64,000 nt of DNA. Origin: Carya illinoinensis. Taxonomy: Eukaryota > Streptophyta > Magnoliopsida > Fagales > Juglandaceae. The position numbers and the translations under genes were made by a program. Where the stretch lies: positions 4,009,501-4,073,500 of the forward strand of contig NC_056759.1 in the NCBI RefSeq assembly GCF_018687715.1, given 5' to 3'. The notes beneath the pieces were generated by a model. That model searched no databases and was not told the DNA's origin. It saw only the letters and a program-made list of their open reading frames with translations. Shown here piece by piece: positions 42,086 through 53,459 of the stretch; within the stretch, counting starts at the first letter, position 1, and every line of letters starts with the position of its first letter.

Positions 42086-44967
42086 TGTTGTGCCTCCGGC
42101 CTGTCCAAAAATCACACAAAATAATTTTTAAGTGGTTCAGCAAATTGCCTACGTCCACTAGAGCCTCTTTTATAGAATTTATACGAGATTTACAAATAAA
42201 TCTACAAAATTCTATCTCTCTCACGTCTCTCTTTCTCTTTCTTTTCTCTTCTCCCCACTGCCTGCTCTGCAAATCAGAACTCTCATACTTATAGGAGAAG
42301 TTCTCCTCAACAAATTGCTAGTTGATTTCGGTGCAGCAATTTGCTGCTAAAAATATGGGAGGCGCCTAATAAAAACAAAGCACCGAACGGTGCATGTGCG
42401 TTCGGTGCAGCAGGCCACTTGGGTGGCTTTCAACAATCACCCCATCCACCCAAGTGTGCCATACCATGCTGCTCAGATCTGATAATGGCGGTGAGTACAC
42501 TTCAGACTCCTTCATGGAAGTATGCCGGAGAGAGAGAATTGTCAGACACTTCACAGTATGAGGTACACCACAGCAGAACGGTGTGGCAGAAGGAATGAAT
42601 CGTACTTTATTAGAGAAAAGTGCGACGTATGTTGCTAAATGCTGGACTCTGTAAGAAATTTTAGGCTAAAGCTGTGACATATGTTTGCCACCTCATCAAC
42701 CGACTACCCGCAGCTGCCAATGACAGAAAGACACCCATTAAAATGTGGAGAGGTAAACATGTTACTAATTATGACTTTTTACACATTTTCGGATGTCCTG
42801 CTTACTATCATGCTAAAAAAAGTAAACTTGATCCTAGAGCCAAAAAAGTAAAATTCTTGGACTTTAGTACTGGTATAAAAGGGTATAGACTCTGGTGTAT
42901 AGAGTCCAAAAAGGTAATCATCAGTAGGGATGTTACATTCAACGAATCTAAAATGCTTAAGTCACATAAGCATAAAGATTCCAGTGAAGGCAGCAGTGAT
43001 GGCGAAACATCAGATGATTTGCAGAGTGTGAAATTTATTACTTCAAAGAAGTTAGGAAAGTATGGACAAGATGAGGTTGATAATTCAGTCACAGTACCTC
43101 CAAGTCAACCCGAATCAATAGCAACCAACAGACCGAGGCGAGAGAAACGTGTACCGACACGTTATGCAGACTATGTGACATATGCATTACCAGCTAAAGG
43201 GGGTGAGATCCCAACCACTTACAGAGAAGCCGTACAATCTAGTGAACAAGTTGAATGGACAAAAGCGATGAATGAAGAGATGCAGTCTCTTCACCAGAAC
43301 CAGACTTGGGAGCTTGTGCCGCTTCCAAAAGGAAAGAAGATAATTGGCTGTAAGTGGATCTTCAATTAGAAAGATGATCAAGCTGCTAAAAATAGAGTAT
43401 GATACAAAGCTAGGTTGGTAGCCAAGGGCTACGCTCAGACAGAGGGAATTGACTACAGTGAAGTATTCTCTCCTGTTGTGAAGCATTCATCCATTCGAAT
43501 ATTGCTAGCTTTGGTTGCACAATATGATCTTGAGTTAGCACAGCTTGATGTAAAGACAGCTTTCTTACATAGTGATCTGGAAGAGGAGATTTATCTGTCT
43601 CAACCAGAAGGATTCAAAGAAGTTGGCAAAGAAAATTGGGTATGCAGTCTGAAGAAGTCTCTCTATAGCTTGAAGCAGTCACCTCAGCAATGGTATAAGC
43701 GGTTTGACCGCTTTATGATGGATCTGAAATACACTCGTTGCCAATACGATCATTGTGTATATTTCAGAAAACTTGCAGATGGATCTTTCATTTATTTGCT
43801 TTTATATATAGATGATATGTTAATTGCATGTAAAAACAAGGGGGAGATAGATCGCTTAAAAACTCAGTTAAGTAATGAGTTTGAAATGAAAGATCTGGGA
43901 GAAGCACGAAGAATACTGAGGATGGAGATCAGCAGAGATAGGGTGAAAGGTACAGTTCACCTTACTCAGAAACAGTATCTGAAGAGAATACTGCAACGCT
44001 TCAACATCGACGAGAAGACGAAGCCGGTGAGTACTCCTATGACCCTATATTTCAAGCTCAGTGCATTGTAGTCTCCTAAAACCGATGAAGAGCGGGACTA
44101 CATGAGGAATGTCCCATACGCAAGTGTTGTTGGAAGCTTAATGTATGTCATGGTGTGTACATGACCTGATATCTCCCAGGCCGTTAGCTTAGTTAGTCGC
44201 TATATGCATAATCCTGGAAAGGTTCATTGGCATGCGGCTAAGTGGATTCTAGGGTATATTGCTGGGACCGTAGATGTTGGTTTGAAGTTCGAGAAGAGTG
44301 AAGATAGTCTCGTAACTGGATATGTTGACTCAAACTATGCAGGTGATCTTGACAAATGCAGATCGACAACTGGATATGTGTTCACTATGGTTGGAGGACC
44401 AGTTAGTTGGCGATCAACTCTGCAGTCGACAATTACACTATCATCAACTGAGGCTGAATACATGGCTGTAACAGAAGCCGTGAAAGAAACAAATTTGGTT
44501 ACAGGGATTGGTAATAGATTTGGGCTTTGAGCAGCAAGAGGTTATCGTTTACTGTGACAGTCAAAGTACAATCCATTTGGCCAAGAATCAGGTTTATCAT
44601 TCTCGAACAAAACATACAGATGTCCGATTTCACTTTATACGTGAAATATTAGAAGAAGATAACATCAAATTTTAGAAGATTGGCACTAAAGATAATCCAG
44701 CAGATATGTTGATGAAAGTCGTCATAGGGATCAAGTTCTAACACTGTTTGGACTTGATCAGTATTGTACACTGCTGAGCACCGTCGGGTGCATTGGAGCG
44801 TATTCGATAACAGAAATCTCTCATGTCAAAGAAAGAGGTGCATTCATTTGAAGAATGAATCAATTTGCAAGCAGCATGGTATGGCACATTTGGGTGGAGT
44901 GGGTGATTGTTGAAAGCCACCCAAGTGGCCTGCTGCACCGAACGCACATGCACCGTTTGGTGCTTTG
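42086..44967 (+). mobile_element. Rearranged Ty1/copia element in GLR5 (duplicate)
   Basis: Same structure as at 26248-29127: inverted LTR 42086-42435, inverted polypurine tract, plus-oriented integrase to RNase H, polypurine tract, and 60 bp of LTR (44908-44967). Both junctions are in the same places, so this is not a second insertion. A TSD cannot be tested because the right flank was deleted. Confidence 0.88.
42470..44690 (+). pseudogene. Copia integrase-reverse transcriptase-RNase H remnant (GLR5 copy)
   Basis: A longer open stretch than its twin covers the integrase C-terminal part and link (42674-43369, including TWELVPLPKGKKIIGCKWIFN), then reverse transcriptase (43415-44071) with an intact YIDDM active site, and RNase H (44204-44530) that ends in a frameshift at ETNLVTG. 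LYSLKQSP replaces the usual LYGLKQSP. Stops at about 42560, 42663, 43370, 43400, 44070 and 44165 prevent a full polyprotein. Confidence 0.88.
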
Positions 44968-47900
44968 ATTTCTTTATTCCACCAAACTTCAAGGACGCCC
45001 CCATTAGAATTTACTCCTACTCGAACTAAAACATGACTTTCAGAATACCATCTGGTTTAGTTCAATTTTAGAATTGGTCTTAGCTTTGTGCCATCTCTAC
45101 CAACAATTCTTAGTGATCAACACGGTAAAGATTAATATCCTCGTTGCTGTTGTACTTATTGAACATCTTCACTGAAATTTTCCATCTTCTAATTAATCAA
45201 CTATTTACTGAAATCCCGCACTGGATTTAATGAAGAATGAAGAAGTGCATGCCATCATAGGACCTCAAAGCTCAGCACAAGCTAAGTTTGTTATTGAACT
45301 TGGACAAAAAGCTCAGGTTCCCATCATTTCCTTCTCAGCCACAAGCCCCGCTCTTTCGCCTGCTCAAAACCCCTTTTTCATACACATGGTGCAAGATGAT
45401 TCCGCTGAGGTGAAAGCCATAGCAGCCATTGTTAAGGCCTACGGTTGGCGGGAAATTGTCCTTATTTATGAAGACACAGATTATGGAAATGATTTAATTC
45501 CATACCTGATGGATGCTTTTGAAGAGATTGAAACTCGAATGCCTTACAGAAGTGCAATTCCTCCATTTTCCAATAATAGTGAAATCGCTAAGGAGATTAA
45601 AAACTTGAATGAAACTAATGCTAGGATATTCCTTGTGCACATGACGGCCTCACTTGGCTCAAAGCTCTTTGCACTTGCAAATAATGCAGGAATGATGAGG
45701 GAAGGGTATGCATCGATTATCACGGAAGGGTTATCAGCTTTTTCGATCCTTTGGGCCCAAAGGTGAAGGAATCAATGCAAGGTGTGGTGGGATTGCGACC
45801 ATACATACCCAGATCAAAACAGTTGGAAGACTTCAAAAGAAGATGGAAAAGAAATTTAACCTCAAGCAAGCCAAACGTTAGGATTACTGGATTAAACCTC
45901 TTTGGATTATGGGCATATGATACAGCTTGGGCTTTGGCTATGGCAGTAGAGAAGGCTGGCATAATGCATTTTGGATTCATCAAGAAAAATGATAGCAAAA
46001 GTAACGTGGATCTTGCAGCTCTAGGCATTTCTGAAATGAGTCAAACACTTCTTGATACGATTCTAACTACTGAGTTTCAAGGCCTGAGCGAGAAATTTCA
46101 TTAGATTAAAGGACAGTTGGAACCTTCAGCCTTTGAAATACTCAATGTGATTGGAAAAGCAGAGAGAATTATCGGATACTGGACCAAACAAACAGGACGT
46201 TCACAAGAATTGGATGACACTGGAGAAGTAGCATACTCAATTTCAAAGGTTGGACTCAAGCAACCAATCTGGCCAGGAGACACAACATACCAGCCTGCAA
46301 AATTGAGGATTGGGGTTCCAGTGAGAAAAAGTTTTCATGATTTTCTGAAAGTGGAATGGGATCCTCATACTGATAGGCCTATCATATCAGGGTTCTCCCA
46401 TGATGTGTTTCTTGCCGTACTCAAGGTATTACCATTCCCCCTTTCTTATGAGTTTATTCCCTTCATGAATAAAGATAGGCAGAGTGATGGAACATTCGAT
46501 GAACTTACTAACCAAATCAAACTTCAGGTGATTTTTGGGCCTAAGTATTTGTGTTAACTTGTAAAAACTTATTTTTTTTAATAGATTGAAAGCAATATAC
46601 CCCCTTTCCTCACATGAACGATGGGGATATCATCGTCATGTGAGAGGGAGAATATTTCTCCCAAGTTTATGATTATGAACTCGTTAAAGCACTTCAACAA
46701 AGTTTTTGTTGCTTTTCTTTTCGATCTCATGGATTAATAACCATGCATATTTTTCCCTAAATGCAGAAGTATGATGCTGTGGTGGGAGATACAACAATTG
46801 TTGCTAATCGCTCCTTATATGTTGATTTCACTTTGCCTTACTCAAAATCGGGCGTGTCAATGGTGGTTCTGGTGAAAGATGAAGAAAAGAACAGCGTTTG
46901 GATTTTCATAAAGCCACTAAGCTTGGATCTGTGGTTAACAACAGGTGCAGCATTTGTCGTTACAGGTTTGGTGATTTGGGTTCTTGAACATCGAATAAAT
47001 AGTGAGTTCAGAGGTCCCCCAGATCAACAACTTGGCATGATTTTTTAGTTCTCCTTCTCAACACTGGTGTTTGCTCACAGTAAATATCCTTCAACCCCAT
47101 AAAAATATTTCCTTTCCAAAAAAAAAAAATGTTTAACAAAATTGATTGTGTATATTGACATCATTATAATGGATCTAGGGGAGAGAATGGTAAGCAACTG
47201 GTCACGATTTGTGATGATCATTTGGTTTTTCGTGGTGCTCATCCTCACACAAAGTTATACTGCAAGTTTGGCCTCGATGTTGACAGTACAGAGATTGCAG
47301 CCTACGTTTGTTGATGTAAAAGAGATAAAAAGTAACGGTTATTTTGTTGGATATCAAAATAATACGTTTGTAAAATGACTTCTAATAAGACAGTTGAATT
47401 TCAATGAGTCCAAGTTGAAGCCTTACAGCACCCCTGAGAAGTATCACGAGGCACTGTTAAAAGGAATCAACAATGGTGGGGTTGTAGCTATTTTTGATGA
47501 AATTCCCTACATCAAGCTCTTCCTTTCAAAGTACTGCTCCAAGTACACTATGGTTGGACCGACCAACAAAACCGATGGATTTGGCTTTGTGAGTCTCTTT
47601 CTCGCTCTCTCTGCCTCTCCCCTTTTTATTTATATTTGAACTTATAGCATAGATTTCAAAACTATTACTTATTTTGTATAAATTCCACCTCAAACTACAA
47701 AAACCAACAATTTGGTATCTCAAATTATTGACTTTCTTCAATTTATCTTTGCTTTTTTTTTTCTAATTCTAAAATGCTGTAGGATTACTCATGTGTTTCT
47801 TTAGGCCTTCCCACAAGGATCTTCTTTAGTCCCACATATTTCAAGGGCAATCCTTAATGTGACTCAAGACACAGACAAATTTGGAGCAATTGAGCAGAAG

Positions 47901-48356
47901 TACTTCTCAAGTAGTGGAAGAACTGGTTCTTGTGAGGATATAAGTGCCTCAATCTCTTCAAATAGCCCTAGTCTCGGCCTTGACAGCTTTGGAGGCCTCT
48001 TCATCATCACTGGAGTTGTGTCCTTGTTCTCACTATCTATTTTTGTGTTGAAGTTCCTTCGCACACATTGGCCTACTTTGAGTACCACACATCCTAAAAG
48101 CTCCTTTTCGTCCAAGTTGATTGAATTGGCCAAGTATTTTGACCAGAAAGAAGATCCCTCTTCACATCCCAATATTCAAAGACATACATCTAGGGTACAT
48201 GCTGTATCAAGTCCTGACGTAATAGAATTTCCTCATAATATGGAGAACCGCTCCAGGAATTTCGACGTTGTAAGCGACAGGGATTTAAGTCCTTCTACAA
48301 GTTTTCCTTCTCGGCTTAGTGATATTACATCTTCGCATGAGGACGTACCAAATTAA

Positions 48357-50350
48357 ACATAGGTTTTGTTTTTTTTTTTTTTTTTTTGCTTTTAATGTAA
48401 AGATATGAAAGAAGAAACGTAAAGAGACGAAGTTCTTCCCCAAAGATTGTTTTGTAACTTTGAAAAATGTATTCCTTTATTTATTTTCGATTTTGTTAAC
48501 TCAGTCACACTTGTAACATAATACATTTTTTAAGATATATAAAATTTCTTTTAAAATGCTATATCATAACGTAATTATCTCCAAATTTAATATAAGTCTC
48601 AATTTATTGATCGTTTGCCTAGATCCTTTGGACTAGATGGTATAAGTCCTAATTTCCACCCCGAAGAATCAGGTTTGAACCCACCCTGTATAGAAAAAAA
48701 TATTTCTTGATGGTTCAATGCAAAATAATTCTATTGTCTTGAAAGACACGGTTACAATTAGTTGCAGGAGGTTATTATAGTTTTTTTTATTTATTTTTTC
48801 ACTCCCATTCGGGTTCAATATTTTAGATTTTTGGCCTCTGTTTTCCTTATTTTTCAGATTTCGTGTGTTCGCTTCGACCTTCTCTTTAGCTCCTAATCCA
48901 TTTTCTACCTCTCTTTTTTAATTGGACTAATAAAGATTGTTCTCCCATTGGATCGAATTACTCTAATATTTGTTATGATATTTTACATTTCAAGATCCAA
49001 TTCCCTTTTAATATCAATCATGTTTACAGAGAAAGTAATGTGCTTGCTAACAATCTAGCCAATTACAATGCAACGGAACACACAGTAAGCTTTTATTCTC
49101 TTCTTCGACTTCCTAAACATATGATTGTTTCGTTGTATTGAATCGGTCGTCCGTAGGCATGGTCTCAACGATGGTAGCAAGAGTTTTCCGTTTTTTGAAA
49201 AGCAAACTTGACAAACTAGTTTCTGGTGTCACGTGCGCCATGCATGTCCCCTTCCTCTGTTCCCACCACCGTAATGAAGATGAGCTTCGACCAACAGGAG
49301 CATTGTCTGTGGTGGGCAAAAGAAGATGAACTTTTAGTAGCCATATTGCCACCAATAGATATTTGCTTCTCCTACCGATCTACAGGTTTCTGAATATCAT
49401 CTGCTTTAGTTCAAAATCAAAAATCAGAAACTGATGATTTTGATCAGGTTTTTGTCTTCTGCATGATCATGAGCTCATGTTCTTGCCTTCTGCATCAATT
49501 CACATAAGCATACTGGTAACAGTATCAATTTGTATCTTTCTTAGTCGCGCACTAATATGTGTACCAACACTGATTTATTCATACTTAAAATTTAAATTAA
49601 CATTGTTTTCAATAAAATCTACTTTTTGATCAATCACATCACATTGGTGTACAAATTAGTGCACAATCGTGCTTGCAACTATACTTTTCCCTTTCTTAAA
49701 CTCTGTATGTTGCCTCCCCCATAGATGGGCCCATGCATGCATGCTTTTCTTAATTAATATACCATGTTGGTCATATAACATAAGAATTAATTAATTAAAA
49801 CCAAGTGCTTGATATTTTACTTGATTCTAATTCTGATCACTGCTCAAATTCAATTATTTCATTAAGATAATTAAAGTCGTTTCAAACTCAAAACAAACAC
49901 AAAAAACTCAATTACTACTCCGCTTTGGTTTGATTTCTTTAGTGATAAAACTACTACTTACTTGAATCCGACTCATAATTTGCATTTTATTTCTATCTTT
50001 CTTTAAAGTTGAAGAAAGAGATCAATATAATATTGAATCTGGTTTTTTTCTTTTTTTTCTGACCATAATTATATATATGATAGGCTAGGCGTTCCTCATC
50101 ATGTATACTTCCGGTACACCTGAGATTTACCTATTTCTATGCATATAATATATTTGATTACCTATCAAAAACAAATTATATATATAGGATGAATCACCAA
50201 TATGCTAACATTTTCAATCTTGGTAAACCAATAAGTTTGAAGAAGGAAAATGAACTTGATCATGCCGTTGTTAGAAATTTTGACAAGTGGGATGAGAATA
50301 AATTCTCATCTCATCTTATCATTAAACTGACCATTATGTTGTTCATGACA
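48357..50350. other. GLR5 3' flank and spacer up to the CACTA element
   Basis: Duplicate of 32519-34511. It contains the RNase H-like relic (48905-49140), a MITE (49552-49671), and the GGGCCCATGCATGCATGC landmark at about 49728. The last three bases, ACA, are the presumed target-site duplication of the CACTA insertion. No gene. Confidence 0.6.
48905..49140 (+). pseudogene. RNase H-like fragment downstream of GLR5
   Basis: Duplicate of 33070-33300 with the same INHVYRESNVLANNLA stretch and the same frame break. Confidence 0.6.
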
Positions 50351-50376
50351 CACTACAAGAAATTTAGGTTTTTCTC
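50351..50376 (+). repeat. CACTA terminal inverted repeat, left
   Basis: CACTACAAGAAATTTAGG followed by TTTTTCTC. The terminal CACTA is required for transposase cleavage, and the following bases fit the common plant consensus CACTACAAGAAAA. Confidence 0.9.
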
Positions 50377-50657
50377 ATGAATTTTTTTTCCAAAATAAAC
50401 ATCCGTGGCAAATACTTACTTTATGACACTAAACCTGTTCGTGGAAAAAAAATATACTATTTTGCCATTGAAATCATGTCCACGAATAATAATTTGTGAA
50501 AAATGCTTTATGTTAAAAATAACCTAAAGTGAAAAGAGTGAGGAAAGGTGTATTTGACTGACTCCCACAATCACTTTGACTGGCCGGTTAGAATGATATT
50601 GCTCTCTCCCCCGGGCGCCCTTTCTCCAGACACCGTATTCCCCCACCCCCCAAATCG

Positions 50658-50661
<4 letters not shown>

Positions 50662-50748
<87 letters not shown>
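50662..50748 (+). repeat. (CT)n microsatellite
   Basis: An uninterrupted CT run of 87 bp. It makes artificial Ser-Leu and Arg-Glu frames on the two strands. Followed to about 51030 by C-rich sequence (CTCCGCGTCC, CCCGCACTCACC) ending at CTTCCAG before GTATAG, which looks like a plant 5' UTR exon and donor site. It could be the leader of the element's own transcript or of a captured gene. Confidence 0.9.
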
Positions 50749-50750
<2 letters not shown>

Positions 50751-51029
50751 GCCACCACAGACGCCGCGGCACACCCAATACGACGCCACTCAGATCTCTC
50801 CCTCTCTCTCTCTCAGATCTCTCTCCTTTCCATTCTCTCCTCTGTTTCTCTCTCTAGAATAGCACTCTGCCGCCTTTCCTCCACAGCACGTCCCCATTGT
50901 TGCCCATAGCTCCTCCGCGTCCTTTTCTCACTTTCCCCTACGCCGATCAACCCGCACTCACCCCCACCGCTCCTCATTCTCCAGATCGTCCACGGTCCAT
51001 CAGCCAACGATCCCCTGCCGCTTCCAGGT

Positions 51030-52520
51030 ATAGAAAGATATATATATATATATTGTATGATCTATATTTTCATTTATCTTTCTTTAGTTCTAGTTCTTAA
51101 ATTTCAGACAGAAATCTTAATCTCCATAAATCTATAAAGCTTGCATTCGAAATACCGTGTAAAGTTAGATGCTTTTCTTGATATGTATAATTGGGGGAAT
51201 AGCATTTAAGAGGTTAATTGTAGCTAAGAAATTAAAATTACTATTTGTATCTTAGTATTTTTGTTTTATTTTTGTTGTTGTCGTCATATATATCATTATC
51301 GGCTAGCTAGTTATAATATTACTATCTAAAAGCTGTTGATTGGTGCTATCCATGAACCGGTATACAATCCTTTTCAATGTGCTAGCTTTTGTTAGTAATT
51401 TGCCTTTCATATGGCAGACTTCTTCTATTTTTACAAAGTTTCAACCCTTTATAGAATCATGTTTTAAAATGAGTGTATTTACGTAAAGTTATGTTATTTT
51501 TATAAGTTACTTTATAAAAATATCCCCTCATTTAGAACATTCTGGTATACATAATATGTTGTAAAAATGGTTTTATGTCTATGATCATTTTCCTTTAAAC
51601 AATGCTTACAAAATATCATTTTTTTTCCTTCTCTTTTTCTCTTAGCCAAACTCATCTGCACTTAATAAGATCGATCTTCTTCAGTTCCAACCCTATATTT
51701 GCTTTTATTTAATTTTATTTCTCCCCTGGACATATTATGGTAAGCATGATTCTCTTCGAGTTCATTGACAAACTAAAACTGCATGCATGCATATATGCAT
51801 ATGGGTGTTCCTGCACTGTACTCAGGTTTTGAAGCGTATACATTTGCATACACATCATTCTTCTGATTTTCTTTTTTAGAGATAGAAATGCAAGCAGTAG
51901 TATTATCTTTATTAATCATGAAATAATTGCACTGAAATTAAGAAAAATGTTGTTGTTGTTGTTGTTGTTTGATGTGAAATAAAAGTCAAAAAGTGTAAAA
52001 TTTGGTGAACCACTTTGTAAGCAAGTCCATGCATGCATTAAGAATCTGGTCAATCTGTGTAGAAGGATGACCAACCCTTTAACTCCTATAATATTACTGG
52101 ACCAGATCCCTATCCACTAATTTAGACAAGTTTTTCTTTGAACAACCCACCACATGGGAGATCAACCCATGTCAAGCAGTTTGAAGCAGTACTAAGATTG
52201 TGGTCGTCGTTGAAATCCGATCGAACAACCTTTTAAAAAAACCCTATTACTTTTGGCCTGTGCCAGATATATATATATATATATATATTTCATGAATCTT
52301 GCTGCATTTTACCCCCCACGAGAAGAGAGTGATAGGGACTCGTGTCTATATTAATAGGAACTCTTTGGTCATGAGGGCCTCCAAGGTCGCGTGTCTCATT
52401 CCTTTATCCAAAGCTGGAAACAGTTAAGTGCCCGAGAAGAGGTCCAAGAGCTGCAACCCTACATCAAATTCACCTATTGTAGTTAGCCTTTCTCTAATCT
52501 CTCTCTTTATGTTTAGGAAC

Positions 52521-52577
<57 letters not shown>

Positions 52578-52941
52578 AGTTTGGTTGACCAAATCTCAAG
52601 CCAAACTCAACTAGATAGGTAAGTTTGACACAACCTCTCAAATGAGTTACTGTCATGCTCAAACTGGCATTACCCATTTTTCTTTTTCTTATTTCCCCTG
52701 TTTCGAGAAATAATCTGGGAAATATCAAGGTTTTGACACAAAAGGTGAACCTAGCTCTCTCATTCAGAAGGCGCCTCTTAATGTCTCAAAGCTCATGGCT
52801 TTGTACATTGTATTTGTAACCTTGAAATGAGATCTCTTGTGATGCATTTATGATGCTGCTTCTGTGTTATTAAGTAAGCTCTGATCCAGGTATCAATTGC
52901 ATGCCTAGCTTGTAGGACCAGCTAGTCTCTCTCTGTCTCTG

Positions 52942-52972
<31 letters not shown>

Positions 52973-53100
52973 ATCCCGAGAGAGAGAAGGTCCACCGAGC
53001 AGCCCAACTTGCAGTTGTGTAGTAATGCAGCAACATAAGAATGGAAGGCCAACCCTACTAACCTATAATTGAGGCATCAATATCTTCACCCAGCCAGTTC
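51030..53100 (+). other. CACTA interior, no gene recognised
   Basis: AT-rich, intron- or promoter-like sequence with a TTG triplet run (51950-51968), a TA run (52268-52288) and a 52-bp GA microsatellite (52523-52574). No domain seen on either strand. CT and CA runs (52925-52972) precede the carboxypeptidase fragment. Confidence 0.45.
52523..52574 (+). repeat. (GA)n microsatellite
   Basis: 26 GA units without interruption, in the opposite sense to the CT run at 50662. Both would pair if transcribed. Confidence 0.9.
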
Positions 53101-53233
53101 TATGAACTAGTTAGATATATATTGAAACTCTCTGTCTCTCTTATCTCACTTGAAGAAGAGAGAGAGATAGAGAGAGTGCTACACACATTATATAGAGGGT
53201 CCAATCACATTCCCAAGTGTAGCCCTTCTTTTC

Positions 53234-53459
53234 ATGTCCTTATTCTTCTTCTCCTCAACCACATTGGTCATTGCTGCTGTCCCAAAACAACAAGAACTAG
53301 ATCGAATTTCAGCGCTGCCTGGACAACCACAAGTGACATTTTCTCAATTTTCTGGATACGTTACCGTCAACGAGCAACACGGCCGAGCTCTCTTCTACTG
53401 GTTGACAGAAGCCACAGCTTGTCCTGAGAAGAAACCCCTTGTTCTTTGGCTCAATGGAG
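53234..53459 (+). pseudogene. Captured first exon of a serine carboxypeptidase-like gene
   Basis: The exon encodes 75 residues: a signal peptide ([15 protein letters not shown]), then [15 protein letters not shown] and [25 protein letters not shown], ending PLVLWLNGG at a GT donor (53460). This is the strongly conserved N-terminus of plant serine carboxypeptidase-like (SCPL, peptidase S10) proteins, and LNGG-split-PGCSS is the usual exon border. No following exon (GPGCSS, the catalytic Ser, Asp and His segments) was found in the next 3.6 kb. A TTATATAGAG TATA-like motif at about 53191 and a GA-rich leader precede it. It is therefore a captured promoter and exon inside a CACTA element, not a working peptidase. 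Confidence 0.82.

Larger units (their letters stand above)
41850..48356 (+). pseudogene. GLR5: glutamate receptor-like pseudogene, duplicate of GLR3
   Basis: Exons corresponding to GLR3: 41850-42085, 45219-46527, 46767-47079, 47179-47588 and 47805-48356. It shares the copia insertion and the TAG stops in exon 2 (46102-46104) and exon 3 (47046-47048). Private damage: the exon 2 acceptor AG is changed to CG (45217-45218), a 1-bp deletion near 45742 shifts exon 2, and TGA at 47376-47378 replaces Gly in exon 4. GLR3 in turn has its own 1-bp deletion at another place. So decay continued independently after the duplication. Transmembrane and ligand-binding segments can still be read but no functional channel is possible. 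Confidence 0.93.
41476..50350 (+). repeat. Tandem duplication, second copy, cut by the CACTA element
   Basis: Matches 25631-34511 with only scattered changes: an LTR end, GLR5 with the copia insert, RNase H relic, MITE and spacer. Identity stops at TTCATGACA (50350), where CACTACAAGAAA begins. Copy 1 continues with TCTCGACCAAG at that point. Confidence 0.9.

Noticed and set aside
50189..50380. 63-residue frame spanning the CACTA junction
   Set aside because: It starts in GLR spacer and ends in the transposon. The same spacer in copy 1 has no such frame and the peptide has no recognisable features.
50524..50862. Ser-Leu-rich and Arg-Glu-rich frames across the CT run
   Set aside because: Translations of a CT/GA microsatellite on both strands; no domain or start context.
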